Assembly (NCBI GenBank): GCA_963708115.1
Contig: CAVPRX010000001.1
Coordinates: forward strand, 124,001 to 188,000
Source of the DNA: VRUE01 sp963708115
GTDB lineage: Bacteria; Actinomycetota; Thermoleophilia; Solirubrobacterales; 70-9
Length of the DNA: 64,000 nt
Reading direction: 5' to 3'
In this document: positions 9,831-19,253 of the stretch, one piece after another
Layout of the letters: every line of letters begins with the position of its first letter
Position numbering within the stretch: position 1 is the stretch's first letter
Notes under the pieces: generated by a model
Databases searched by the model: none
What the model saw: the letters and a program-made list of their open reading frames with translations, nothing else
What the model was told of the DNA's origin: nothing
Translations under genes and position numbers: made by a program

Positions 9831-10208
9831 GTGACTGCAACGCGCCAACGACTCGGCCAGGCGGCGGAGGACCTCGTCGCCACAAGGCTCGCAAGCGCCG
9901 GCTGGGAGCTCGTCGAGCGCAACGCCCGCAGCCGCTACGGGGAGCTCGACATCATCGCCCTCGACGGGCGCACCCTGGTCTTCGTCGAGGTCAAGGCCGG
10001 CCGGGCCAACTCGAACTTCGGTCCCGAGCGGCCGGTGCTATCCGTCGACTTCCGCAAGCAGCTCCGCATCCGCCGCCTCGCGACGAGCTGGATGGGCGGC
10101 CGGCGCGACCTACCTCGCTACGACGAGATCCGCTTCGACGCCGTAGGCGTCACCTTCGACCGCCGCGGCCGTGTGTGCGACTACGAGCACATCGAGGGCG
10201 CGTTCTAG
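9831..10208 (+). CDS. YraN/UPF0102 family predicted endonuclease
   Basis: A 125-residue protein with a restriction-endonuclease-like fold. The diagnostic motif YGELDIIALDG followed by VFVEVKAG supplies the E-x-D...E-x-K catalytic set. Length and motifs match the UPF0102 family, usually found next to rnhB as here. The start is GTG. Its stop overlaps the end of rnhB on the opposite strand by 4 bp, so the two genes are strictly convergent. The biological role of the family is not firmly established. Confidence 0.88.
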   Translation: MTATRQRLGQAAEDLVATRLASAGWELVERNARSRYGELDIIALDGRTLVFVEVKAGRANSNFGPERPVLSVDFRKQLRIRRLATSWMGGRRDLPRYDEIRFDAVGVTFDRRGRVCDYEHIEGAF

Positions 10209-10972
10209 CCGGCCAGCTCGAGCTGCGAGTACGCCACCGACTGGAACGAGCGGCGATGCAGGGGTGAGATGCCGATTCGCTCGATCGCGGCGCGGTGCTC
10301 AGGCGTTGAGTAGCCGACGTGCTCCTCGAATCCCCAGCCTGGGTGCTCGCCGGCGGCGCCGTGCATGTAGCGGTCGCGGGTCACCTTGGCAATCACCGAA
10401 GCGGCGGCGATCGCGGCGCTCGTGCCGTCGCCTTCGATCACGGCGCGATGCGGGACCGCGCAGTCGCGCAGAGAGAAGCCGTCGACCAGACAGGTTGCCT
10501 CCTCGCTGGGCTCCAGCCTTTCCAGAGCCCTGGACAGCGCTTCGATGTTGGTCACGTGCAAGCCGCGGTCGTCGATCCCGCGGGCGCAGCGGACCACGAC
10601 GCTGACCCGGCTGGCGGCGCGCAGCACGGCCGGGTACATCTCCTCGCGCCGCTCAGGCTTCATCTGCTTCGAATCATGCAGGCCGGCGAGGGCACGGCGG
10701 TCCGTATTGGACAGAGACTCGTAGTCGAGCAGCACTGCGGCGGCGACCAGCGGCCCGGCCAAGCAGCCCCGCCCGGCCTCGTCGGCACCGGCGACCTGGC
10801 GAGTGCCGAGCCCGCGGTCGAAGGCGAAGAGGCGACGGGAGCGCGCCAGCCGCCGCTTGTGAGCTTTAGAGGGTCCCGATCCGGTCTGGCGGCCAGTAGG
10901 TGGCGAAAGCCTCGCCGATGATCCACTTGCGGGGGACGGGTCCCCAGAAACGGCTGTCGTCACTTGCCCCAC
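10205..10972 (-). CDS. rnhB: Ribonuclease HII
   Basis: Removes RNA from RNA-DNA hybrids, including single ribonucleotides in DNA. The catalytic motif AGADEAGRGCLAGPLVAAA and later acidic residues identify the family. The N terminus is unresolved: from the end of lepB (10866) to the conserved core there is no ATG, GTG or TTG in frame, so any usual start lies inside lepB (GTG at 10972 or 10963, an overlap of roughly 100 bp). A CTG start near 10840 would give a more typical length of about 210 residues. Last gene of the long minus-strand block. Confidence 0.88.
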   Translation of the reverse strand: MGQVTTAVSGDPSPASGSSARLSPPTGRQTGSGPSKAHKRRLARSRRLFAFDRGLGTRQVAGADEAGRGCLAGPLVAAAVLLDYESLSNTDRRALAGLHDSKQMKPERREEMYPAVLRAASRVSVVVRCARGIDDRGLHVTNIEALSRALERLEPSEEATCLVDGFSLRDCAVPHRAVIEGDGTSAAIAAASVIAKVTRDRYMHGAAGEHPGWGFEEHVGYSTPEHRAAIERIGISPLHRRSFQSVAYSQLELAG

Positions 10973-11417
10973 GGTTGTCGCCCATCATGAAGTAATAGTC
11001 GGGTGGAATCGTGATCGGTTTGGGCAAATTGCAAGCAGGGGCCGTGCCGCAGGGCATCGTGTAGGGCTCATCGGTCTTTTCGACCCCGTTGACCACCGGG
11101 TGACCGTCGCGGACGCTGAGCGTGTCGCCGGGCCCGGCGACGATCCGCTTGATGAAGTTCTGGCTCGACTCGGCTTCGGTAGGCCGCGGGCAGGCCTCGC
11201 GCGGTGAGTGAGGGACCCCGCATTCGGTGCCGTTGTCGGCGCCGGCAGGCGGGTGGAAGACGACGATGTCGCCGGGACTCGGGTCATCGAAGTGGTAGAG
11301 GAAGCGGTTGACGAGCACGCGCTGGCCGACATCGAGGGTCGGCTCCATCGATTCGGAGGGAATCTGGTACGGCTTGATCAGCCAGGCCTGAATCGCCAGC
11401 GCCAGTCCAAGCGCCAA
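10866..11417 (-). CDS. lepB: Signal peptidase I
   Basis: A membrane-anchored serine/lysine protease that removes signal peptides. The catalytic serine is in PSESMEPTL, the lysine in NFIKRIVAGPGD, and box E is GDNRGASDDSRFWGPV. The N-terminal transmembrane segment is only partly covered from the TTG at 11417. In-frame sequence upstream (GGLIELVVIVALALGLALAI) clearly continues the membrane helix toward the rplS stop but contains no ATG, GTG or TTG before the overlap with rplS, so the real start may be a CTG near 11444 or 11486. Next to rplS as in many actinobacteria. Confidence 0.9.
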   Translation of the reverse strand: MALGLALAIQAWLIKPYQIPSESMEPTLDVGQRVLVNRFLYHFDDPSPGDIVVFHPPAGADNGTECGVPHSPREACPRPTEAESSQNFIKRIVAGPGDTLSVRDGHPVVNGVEKTDEPYTMPCGTAPACNLPKPITIPPDYYFMMGDNRGASDDSRFWGPVPRKWIIGEAFATYWPPDRIGTL

Positions 11418-11482
11418 GGCGACGATGACGACCAGCTCGATCAGCCCGCCGGCTCGGCTTTCCGGCTTGGGGATGCGCGGTC

Positions 11483-12202
11483 TCAGGCCGAGCCCTCGCC
11501 GGAGTCGCCGGAATCCTCCTGCGGCGACTCATCCTCGGCATCCTGCGCCGCGGCGGTGTCCTCGGTCTCCCCTGCCTCGGGCGCCTCAGCGTCCGTGGTG
11601 CCTGCCTCTACCTCAGTCTCTGCCTCCGCCTCGGGCTGTGCCGGCTCCTCAGCCTCCTCAGCTCCCTCCGCAGGCGCCTCGGCCTCCTCGGCGTCGGCCG
11701 GCTGGGCCTCTGACGTGGGTGGCGTGGAGGTGGGCTCCTCGCCCGCAGCCTGCGAGGACGAGGAGTCCTCCTCCGCGACAGGACCCGCGTCCTGCGGCTC
11801 CTCAGCCTGCGGCTCCTCCACTGGGACCGGCGCCGAGATCAGCTCGTCGTCGATCCCCCAGCGCCGCTCGGCGACCCTGGCAGCCTTGCCAATCCGGCCG
11901 CGCAGGTAATACAGCTTGGCCCGGCGCACGGCGCCGCGGGCGGCGATCTCCAGTTTCTCGATCTTGGGCGAGTGCAGCGGGAACGTTCGCTCGACTCCGA
12001 CGCCGAACGACTGCTTGCGGACGGTGAACGTCTCGCGGGCTCCGGAGCCCTGCCGCTTGAGGACGATCCCCTCGAAAACCTGGGTGCGGCGGCGACTGCC
12101 CTCGATGACCTGGAAGTGGACGCGCACGCGATCGCCCGGCGCGAAGGACGGGAGTCCCTGCCGCTCCTGGCGACGCTCAATGCTGTCGATTACGCTGCTC
12201 AT
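11483..12202 (-). CDS. rplS: Ribosomal protein L19 with a long acidic C-terminal extension
   Basis: The first 115 or so residues are a standard L19 (GDRVRVHFQVIEGSRRRTQ, RRAKLYYLRGRIGKAARV) located at the 30S-50S interface. The protein then continues for about 120 further residues made almost entirely of Glu, Ala, Pro, Asp, Ser and Thr, with no globular pattern and no aromatic residue after the core. L19 normally ends near residue 115-120, so the tail roughly doubles its length. The start ATG at 12202 gives the conserved N terminus. Gene order trmD-rplS-lepB is standard. Confidence 0.93.
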   Translation of the reverse strand: MSSVIDSIERRQERQGLPSFAPGDRVRVHFQVIEGSRRRTQVFEGIVLKRQGSGARETFTVRKQSFGVGVERTFPLHSPKIEKLEIAARGAVRRAKLYYLRGRIGKAARVAERRWGIDDELISAPVPVEEPQAEEPQDAGPVAEEDSSSSQAAGEEPTSTPPTSEAQPADAEEAEAPAEGAEEAEEPAQPEAEAETEVEAGTTDAEAPEAGETEDTAAAQDAEDESPQEDSGDSGEGSA

Positions 12203-12260
12203 TTGGCGAGAAAAAGCCGCCGGACCCAGGTGCGGGTGCCGCGCGGCCGAGGAATCGTAC

Positions 12261-12938
12261 CTACTCGGGATCTTTTTCGAACTGCTCGGCTCGCGCGCGG
12301 CTCTGCTCGGCCCGCCACGCACGCACCCGCTCGTGATCGCCGGAGACCAGGACATCGGGCACACCCCAGCCTCGATACGAGGGTGGACGGGTGTAGTGGG
12401 GATACTCCGGCGCCCCCTCCAGCATGCGACTGAAGGACTCCTCGACCGCGCTCTGCGCGTGCCCGAGGGCCCCCGGCAGCTTGCGCATCAGCACGTCTGC
12501 GACCACCATCGCCGGCAGCTCGCCGCCGGCCAGGACGTAGCGGCCGATCGAGACCTCGTCGTCGGCGAAGTGCTCGTGGACGCGCTCGTCGAAGCCCTCG
12601 TAGCGGCCGCACAGCAGCGCCACGTGCGGCTCCTGGGTGAGCTCGTCGGCCAGCTGGTCGTCGAGCAGGCGCCCGGTCGGCGAGAGCAGAACCCGCCGCG
12701 GACTCTCCCCGTGTGGATAGGCAGCCTGGAGCGCCGCGTCAACGACGTCGACCCGGAGCACCATCCCCGCGCCACCTCCATAAGGAGCATCGTCTACCTG
12801 CCCAGCCCCGAGCGGAGTCGTATCGCGGTAGTTGAAGAACCGCAGCTCGTTCCCTTTGCCCAGCGCGTTCTGCACCGAGCGCTGCGACTGGAACCAGTCA
12901 AAGGCCTCCGGGAAGAGGGTGAAGACGTCGAGCTTCAA
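12261..12938 (-). CDS. trmD: tRNA (guanine-N1-)-methyltransferase
   Basis: A 225-residue SPOUT-class enzyme that makes m1G37 in tRNA and prevents +1 frameshifting. Motifs PYGGGAGMVL, LLCGRYEGFDERV and IGRYVLAGGE form the knotted SAM site. The TTG start at 12938 sits 4 bp after the khpA stop and gives the expected N terminus LKLDVFTLFPEAF; longer versions would run into khpA. rimM, which usually sits between khpA and trmD, is absent. Confidence 0.95.
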   Translation of the reverse strand: MKLDVFTLFPEAFDWFQSQRSVQNALGKGNELRFFNYRDTTPLGAGQVDDAPYGGGAGMVLRVDVVDAALQAAYPHGESPRRVLLSPTGRLLDDQLADELTQEPHVALLCGRYEGFDERVHEHFADDEVSIGRYVLAGGELPAMVVADVLMRKLPGALGHAQSAVEESFSRMLEGAPEYPHYTRPPSYRGWGVPDVLVSGDHERVRAWRAEQSRARAEQFEKDPE

Positions 12939-12942
12939 GCGC

Positions 12943-13173
12943 TCAGTCGAGGATGTCGACGATGACGCGGCGATCGAGTCGGACGGCGGCCGCCTTGGCG
13001 ACGGTCCGGATGGCGTTGGCAACACGCCCGCCTTTGCCGATCACGCGCCCAAGATCGTCCTCGGCGACGCTGATCTCATAGATCAGGTCCCCGTCCTCTT
13101 CGAGCTCCTCGACCTCAACCGCATCGGGGTCCTCGACCAGGGCCCTGACGAGGAACTCCAAGAGCTCGGTCAT
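12943..13173 (-). CDS. khpA: KH-domain RNA-binding protein KhpA
   Basis: A 76-residue single KH-domain protein. The central GxxG-type loop GRVIGKGGRVANAIRTV matches the KhpA family, which binds RNA (often with KhpB/Jag) and affects cell division and translation. It abuts rpsP on one side (no gap) and trmD on the other (4 bp), the usual context for this family. The N terminus is unusually acidic (EVEELEEDGD). Confidence 0.9.
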   Translation of the reverse strand: MTELLEFLVRALVEDPDAVEVEELEEDGDLIYEISVAEDDLGRVIGKGGRVANAIRTVAKAAAVRLDRRVIVDILD

Positions 13174-13428
13174 CTAGCTGCCGGAGGCGGCGATGCCCTT
13201 GGTCCGCAGCAGCGTGGCTACGGTCTCCGAGGGCTGCGCTCCGTGCTCTAGCCAGTGGCGCGCGCGCTCCTCGTCGAACTCGATCGTCGAGGGCTCGGTC
13301 TGCGGGTTGTAGCGGCCGATCGTCTCGATCGTCCGACCGTCACGCGGCGAGCGTTTGTCGGCGACGACGATCCGCCAGATCGGGTTCTTCTTCGAACCCA
13401 CCCTTCTAAGTCTTATTCGTACAGCCAT
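13174..13428 (-). CDS. rpsP: Ribosomal protein S16
   Basis: An 84-residue S16 protein of normal length, with the family start MAVRIRLRRVGSKKNPIWRI and the RYNPQTEP segment. The start ATG at 13428 lies 13 bp downstream of the reconstructed ffh stop. Its stop is immediately followed by khpA, so ffh-rpsP-khpA-trmD-rplS is a tight cluster. Confidence 0.95.
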   Translation of the reverse strand: MAVRIRLRRVGSKKNPIWRIVVADKRSPRDGRTIETIGRYNPQTEPSTIEFDEERARHWLEHGAQPSETVATLLRTKGIAASGS

Positions 13429-13441
13429 CGGCGCGGGCAGA

Positions 13442-14818
13442 TTAGCGCCTGCGGTACTTCGGGCGCGGAGCGCCGCCCCCGCCGCCCGCCATCTGGGCGA
13501 GCTGCTGCGGGCTCGGGCTGCTCGCCGGCCACCATCTTCCGCATCATCTTGCGCATCTGGTCGAACTGCTTGACCAGCTGATTGACCTGCTGGATCTTGG
13601 TTCCCGAGCCATCGGCGATCCGTTTGCGCCGCGAGCCCTTGATGATCGCCGGGTTGGCGCGCTCCAGCGGAGTCATCGAGAGGATGATCGCCTCGACCCG
13701 GTCGAGCTCGCCCTCGTCGACGTCGGCGTTCTTCAGCTGTTTCATCGCCCCCATGCCCGGCAGCATCCCGATCAGGCCGCTGAGCGGGCCCATTTTCCGC
13801 ACCTGTTTCATCTGCTGGAGGAAGTCCTCGAGCGTGAAGCGATCGCTTTCGAGTTTCTTCTGCAGGTCCTCGGCCTGGCGCTCGTCGACCTGCTGCTCGG
13901 CTTTCTCGATCAGGCTGAGCATGTCGCCCATGCCGAGAATCCGCGAGGCCATGCGGTCGGGGTGGAAGCGCTCGAAGGCCTCCAGTTTCTCGCCGGTCGA
14001 GGCGAAGAGGATCGGCTTGCCGGTCACTGCTTTGACCGAGAGCGCCGCGCCGCCGCGGGCGTCGCCATCGAGCTTGGTCATCACCACGCCGTCGAACTCG
14101 GCCGCCTCGGCGAACGATTCGGCGACGCCGACGGCGTCCTGACCGGTCATCGCGTCGACGACCAGCAGCACGTCGTGCGGCTTGGTCCGCTTGCGGATCT
14201 TCGCCAGCTCGTCCATCAGGTCCGTCGTCGATGTGGAGGCGCCCGGCGGTGTCGACGATCAGCACGTCGCGGTTCTCCTCGCGGGCGCGGTCGAGGGCCC
14301 AGGCGGCGATCTCGACCGGGTCGGCGTCGGTCCCCTGCTCGTAGACGTGCGGCGCCGGCGCGCTCGCCGACCGTGACCAGCTGATCGACCGCGGCCGGGC
14401 GGTAGACGTCGCAGGCGGCGAGGGCGACGTTCTTGCCCGACTCGCCGAGATGGCGGGCCAGCTTGGCGCAGGCGGTCGTCTTGCCCGAGCCCTGCAGGCC
14501 GGCCATCAGGATCACCGTCGGGCCGTTGGAGGCGAAGGCGAGGTCGCGCCCGGTGCCGCCCATCAGCCCGGTCAGCTCCTCGTTGACGATCTTGACCACC
14601 TGCTGGCCCGGGTCGAGGCTCTCCAGCACCTCGGCGCCGAGGCAGCGCTCCTTCAGCGTCTTGGTGAAGGCTTTGACGACCTTGAAGTTGACGTCGGCCT
14701 CGAGCAGGGCGAGGCGGATCTCGCGCATCGCCGCATCGACGTCGCCCTCGTTCAGCTTGCCGCGCGAGCGGACATCGGAGAGGGTCGCCTGGAGGCGATC
14801 TGAGAGCTGGTCGAACAC
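13442..14818 (-). CDS. ffh: Signal recognition particle protein Ffh (frame interrupted three times)
   Basis: The GTPase/M-domain protein that binds SRP RNA and signal sequences. The N-terminal NG domain has GLQGSGKTTACAKLA, then DTAGRLHID and TKLDGDARGGAA, and the C-terminal methionine-rich M domain follows (KMGPLSGLIGMLPGMG, MRKMMRKM). The reading frame breaks near 14361, 14219 and 13500. Each break is explained by one extra base (for example GACGACG before GACCTGATG). After correction the protein ends in PRPKYRRR with a TAA at 13442-13444. As ffh is essential, sequencing error is the likely cause. Confidence 0.9.
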
Positions 14819-14838
14819 CGGCCCACCAGCTTAGAGAG

Positions 14839-15838
14839 CTACTCCGCGAGCAGGGCGTGGGCGAAGTCGGCCGGGTCGAACGGGCGCAGGTCCTCGAGCG
14901 ACTCGCCGGTCCCGATCAGCTTCACCGGGATGCCGAGCTCGTTGGCGATCGCCAGCACGATCCCGCCCTTGGCGGTGCCGTCGAGCTTGGTCAGGACGAC
15001 GCCGTCGACCTCGACCGCCTCGGAGAAGATCTTCGCCTGGCGCAGGCCGTTCTGGCCGGTCGTCGCGTCGATCGAGATCAGCGTCTCGTGCGGGGCGTCG
15101 GGCATCTGCTTGGCGATCACCCGGCGCACCTTGGCCAGCTCGTCCATCAGGTTGCCCTGGGTGTGGAGGCGGCCGGCGGTGTCGACGATCACCACGTCGG
15201 CGCCGCGGGCACGGGCGGCGGCGACCGCGTCGAAGGCGACCGCGCCGGGATCGCCGCCCTCCTCCGAGCGGATCAGTTCGGCGCCGGCGCGCTCGCGCCC
15301 ACTCGGCCAGCTGCTCGGCGGCGGCGGCGCGGTAGGTGTCAGCCGGCGGCGAGCACGACCGAGAGGCCGAATTCCTTCGAGAGATGCCAGGCGATCTTGC
15401 CGATCGTCGTCGTCTTGCCGGTGCCGTTGACGCCGACCATCAGCAGCACCGCCGGCTCGCCGCTGAGGTCGATCGGCGCGCGGCCGTTCGAGGCGACCTC
15501 GGCGAGGATCTCGATCAGGCGCTCGCGGACCGCCTCGCCGTCGGCGGAGACGGCGCCGCTCTCGACCTCCTGCTCGAGCCGCTCGACCACCTCCGCCGTG
15601 GTCGGCGCGCCGGCGTCGGCCAGGATCAGCGCCTCCTCGAGCCGCTCCCAGGTCTCCTCGTCGATGCGGTCGAAGAGGCTGGCCGAGATCTCCTCGGTCA
15701 GCGCCTGGCGGCTTTTCGAGAGGCTCTCGCGCAGGCGGCGGAAGACGCCGCGACGGCGCTCCTCGCTTTCGGGCTCGGCATCGGCGGCGCCGCGTCGCGC
15801 GCGCCGAGATCGAAGATCTCCTGCCAGGAGGTGGGCAT
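14839..15838 (-). CDS. ftsY: Signal recognition particle receptor FtsY (frame interrupted)
   Basis: The SRP receptor GTPase. Pieces in three frames give an N terminus starting near MPTSWQEIFDLGARD, the helical N domain (GVFRRLRESLSKSRQALTEE), the P-loop GVNGTGKTTTIGKIAWHL, then DTAGRLHTQGNLMDELAKV, TKLDGTAKGG and the end GTGESLEDLRPFDPADFA. Frame changes occur near 15785, 15345 and 15300; the last two are single-base insertions, and the first is either a one-base loss or a two-base gain. A typical acidic A domain is short or absent. It sits between smc and ffh on the minus strand; start uncertain. Confidence 0.87.
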
Positions 15839-15937
15839 CGGCGGCGATCCTGATGGACCGGGCTGAGGTTCTGGCCGCTTCGAGCTGCCGGCGGCCGGCG
15901 CCGGGGGCGCCATCGTCGGCGCCGCTCTCGCACTTCG

Positions 15938-18235
15938 CGCGGCAGGCGGCGGGAGACGACTTTGGTCACGCCGTCGCCGCCCATGGTGACGCCGTAGAGG
16001 ACGTCGGCGGCGTCCATCGTCCGTTTCTGGTGGGTGACGATGACGAACTGGGCGCGGTCGGAGAAGCGGCGGATCAGCTGCAGGAAGCGGTCGATGTTGG
16101 CGTCGTCGAGCGCAGCCTCGACCTCGTCGAGGATGTAGAAGGGGCAGGGCCGGGCGAGGAAGACGGCGAAGACGAAGGCCAGCGCGACCAGCGACTTCTC
16201 ACCGCCGGAGAGCAGCGAGAGCTTGCGGGTCGACTTGCCGGCCGGGGTGACCTCGATCTCGACCCCGAGCTCCTCGCGCTCTTCTTCCTCTGACTCCTCC
16301 TCGTCCTCGCCTCCTCCTCGGCTCCGCCTCCTCGGCGTCGCGCACCGGGCGCAGGCTGACCCGCCGCAGGCGGCCGCGCCCGCCGGGGAAGAGGTGCTCG
16401 ACCATCTCCTCGAAGTTCTTCGCCGTCGCCTCGAAGGTCTGCTCGAAGGCGCGCTCGATCTCGCGGTCGATGTCGCGGATCAGCGCCTCCAGCTCGTGCA
16501 TGCCGCGCTCGGTGTCCTCGCGCTGGGTCTGCAGCGACTCGACGTGCTCGCGGGCCTCCTCGTACTCCTGCTCGGCGAGCGGGTTGACCGGCCCGATCTG
16601 GGCGCGGCGGCGCTCCAGCCGCTGCAGCCGGCGATCGATGTCGGCCCGCTCCTCCTCGCTCAGCGCCTCCTCGGCGGGCTCGACCTCCTCGCCCAGCCGC
16701 TCGGCGATCGAGGCCAGCTCCTTGGCCGCCTCGGCGCGGCGGTCGCCGAGATGCGCGGCCTCGACCTGCGGCCTCGGTGAGCGCGTCCGAGGCGGCTTTC
16801 ATCTCCACCTGAAGCTCGGACTCCTGGCGCGAGCACTCGCGCATCTCCTCGGCGATCGCGTCGCCGTCGCCCTCCTCGCCGACCACCTTCGCTTCGATCC
16901 GCTCGACCCGGGCGCGGATCGCAGCTTCCGCGGCGCGCCGCCGCGGCGGCGGCCGCGCGAACGTCGTCGAGCAGCTCCTCGCCGGCGGCGACGCGCTCGC
17001 GCAGCGCCTCGCGGTGGCGCTCGCCCAGCAGGCCCTCGGCGCGGCGAGCGTGGCGCTGCCGGCCCGCTCGGCGCCGGCCTGGATCTCGCCCAGCGCCGCC
17101 TCGCGCTCGGACTCGGCGGCGTCGGTCGAGCGCGCCTGCTCCAGGCCCGGCGACCGCGCCGGCGAGACCGGCGTCGATCTCGCCCAGCTCCTCCTCGAGC
17201 TTGCGGGCGCGCTCGGCCGGCGCCCCCTCGGCCGAGCCGAGATCGAGGGTCAGCGGCCCGAACTCGGCCCGCAATCCCTCCAGGGCACTCTCCAGCTCGC
17301 GTCTCGCGATCGCCGAGCCCGGCGGCGCGCACGGCGATCCGCTGCTGCTCGCCGCGCAGCCTGGTCAGCAGCCCCCACGCCTGGGTGCGCTCGCGATCGC
17401 GATCGGCAAAGCGCTCCTCGGCCGCGCGGCGGCGCTCGCTCACCTCGGCCAGGCGCTTCTCGACCTCGGCCCGCTTGGCTCGCGCCTTCTCGGCGGCACG
17501 CTCTGCCGCTTCGGCTCGATCCTTGCCGAAGCGCAGCTCCTCGGCGACCAGGCGACCGCGCAGCTCGAGCTCCTCGCGCTCGATCCGGGCGCCGAGCTCG
17601 GCCGCCTGCGCCTGGCGCTTCAGCGGCCGCAGCCGCGCCCGCGCCTCGCGCTCCAGGTCGAGTGCGCGGTCGAGGTTGTCGCGCGCAGCGCGCAGCTTCA
17701 GCTCGGCGCGGCGGCGACGCTTGCGGTGCTTGCCCAGGCCCGCGGCCTCCTCGACCAGCAGCCGCCGCTCGCGCGGTTTGGAGTGGATGATCGACTCGAC
17801 CCGACCCTGGCTGATCACCGAGTGCATCTCACGGCCGAGGTTGGTGTCGGAGAGGACCTCGACAACGTCGACAAGGCGGCAGCGGGCGCCGTTTAGCCGG
17901 TAGACCCCGTCACCGGAGCGGTCGAGCGTGCGCTGGATCGCGATCTCGGAGAGTTCGGTCGCGGCGCGACCTTCGGAGTTGTCGATCACGACCTCGACCT
18001 CGGCGGCGCGGCGCTGGCCGACGCCCTGTCCTCCGGCCGAGATCACGTCCTGCATCGAGGCGCCGCGGATCGCGCCCGGGCTCTGCTCGCCGAGCGCCCA
18101 GAGCACCGCGTCGGTGATGTTCGACTTGCCGGAGCCGTTGGGTCCGACGATCACGCTGACGCCTGGAGAGAACTCCAGCTTGGTGCGCGCGGGGAACGAC
18201 TTGAACCCCTTCATCTCAATCGATCTCAGATACAT
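15938..18235 (-). CDS. smc: SMC-family chromosome segregation ATPase, shortened, hinge not visible (frame interrupted)
   Basis: The N-terminal lobe is clear: MKGFKSFPARTKLEF, Walker A VGPNGSGKSNITDAV and the Q-loop region SVISQGRVESIIHSKP. The C-terminal lobe is also clear: FEQTFEATAKNFEEMVEHLF, an ABC-signature/Walker B region and the end of the head (VIVTHQKRTMDAADVLYG). Between them is only heptad-like, charged coiled-coil sequence. The corrected length is about 765 residues, while bacterial SMC proteins are about 1,150-1,200 with a hinge of about 150 residues. At least six frame breaks occur, mostly single-base insertions, and the natural stop is not visible. scpA and scpB are elsewhere in the window. 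Confidence 0.8.
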
Positions 18236-18287
18236 CTCTCGTCCTCGGTCCGGAAGGCTGGCGGGTGGGTCGGACGCGACCTCCCTC

Positions 18288-18967
18288 CTACCCCCGGAAG
18301 CGCTTCAACGCTTCCTCGGCCGCCACCTTCTCCGCCGCCTTCTTGCTCCGTCCGGCGCCCCGTTCCCACCGCTTTCACCGTCGACGGTCGCCTCCACTTC
18401 GAAGGTCCGCCGGTGTGCCGGGCCCGATTCGCCGATGACGACATAGGTTACGCGTGCCCGCCGCCGTGCGAGCAACTCCTGCAGCGCCGACTTCGCATCT
18501 ACCGGAGCTTCTACCGCTTGTTCGATCTGGGCCTCGAAGGCGGCGCCGACCGCGGCAGCGACACGATCGAAGCCGAAGGCGACGAAGCAGGCGCCGATCA
18601 GCGCCTCGGTCACCTCGGGCAACGGCCGCGAGCCGGCAAGCAGGACCCTCGCCGGGATCGCCTCCTCGGCCGTCCGGCTCCGCCCCTTCCAGCATCGCCG
18701 GCACGCCCAGCTCGCGCCCCACCTCGGCGCAGGCGACGCCGCTGACCGTCTGGTTGTGGATCTTGGTCAGCCCGCCGGCATCCACCTCGGGGAAGCGCTC
18801 GTAGATGCCGGCGGCGACGGCGAGCGCGAGCACGCTGTCGCCGAGGTAGGCGAGTCGCTCGTAGGAGTCGGGGCGACTCCTCGGTCCAGGAGGAATGTGT
18901 AAGGGCGCGGCGCCGCAGGTCGTCGGGGAGCTCCGCGACGAGCTCGCGCGAGCGCCTCGGCGCTCAC
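18288..18967 (-). CDS. rnc: Ribonuclease III (frame interrupted)
   Basis: A double-stranded-RNA endonuclease. Corrected frames give RRRALTHSSWTEESPDSYE, then RLAYLGDSVLALAVA, the GLTKIHNQTVSG segment and a C-terminal dsRNA-binding domain (KSALQELLARRRARVTY...) ending in AGRSKKAAEKVAAEEALKRF. Frame breaks near 18948, 18867, 18685 and 18360 are each explained by a single extra G or C. The signature usually written as ERLEFLGD is RLAYLGD here. The GTG start at 18967 overlaps the acpP stop (GTGA). Order acpP-rnc-smc is standard. Confidence 0.85.
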
Positions 18968-19210
18968 GCCGGAGCGTGCTCCATGACGAAGCGAGACAGC
19001 GTCGCCGACGGTCTCGATCCGCGCGGCCTGCTCCTCGGAGACGGAGATCCCGTAGCGGTCCTCGAGCTCCATCACCAGCTCGTAGAGATCGAGCGAGTCG
19101 GCGTCGAGATCCTGCTTGAAGCGGGTCTCGTCGGCGATCTTCGCCGGATCGACCTCGAGCTCCTCGGCGAGGTGGTCGCGCACCAGGTTGAAAACCTCAT
19201 CTCGTTGCAT
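18964..19210 (-). CDS. acpP: Acyl carrier protein (one frameshift near the C terminus)
   Basis: About 81 residues. The phosphopantetheine attachment site is DADSLDLYELVMELEDRYG, with the serine in DSLD. Near 18995 one extra C separates the body from the expected end VSFVMEHAPA and its TGA at 18964-18966. Lies between plsX and rnc, consistent with a fatty-acid/phospholipid role. Confidence 0.9.
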
Positions 19211-19253
19211 CCGGGCTTCCTATCACGCGCCCGCTCGGCCGGCGAGAGCGCCC

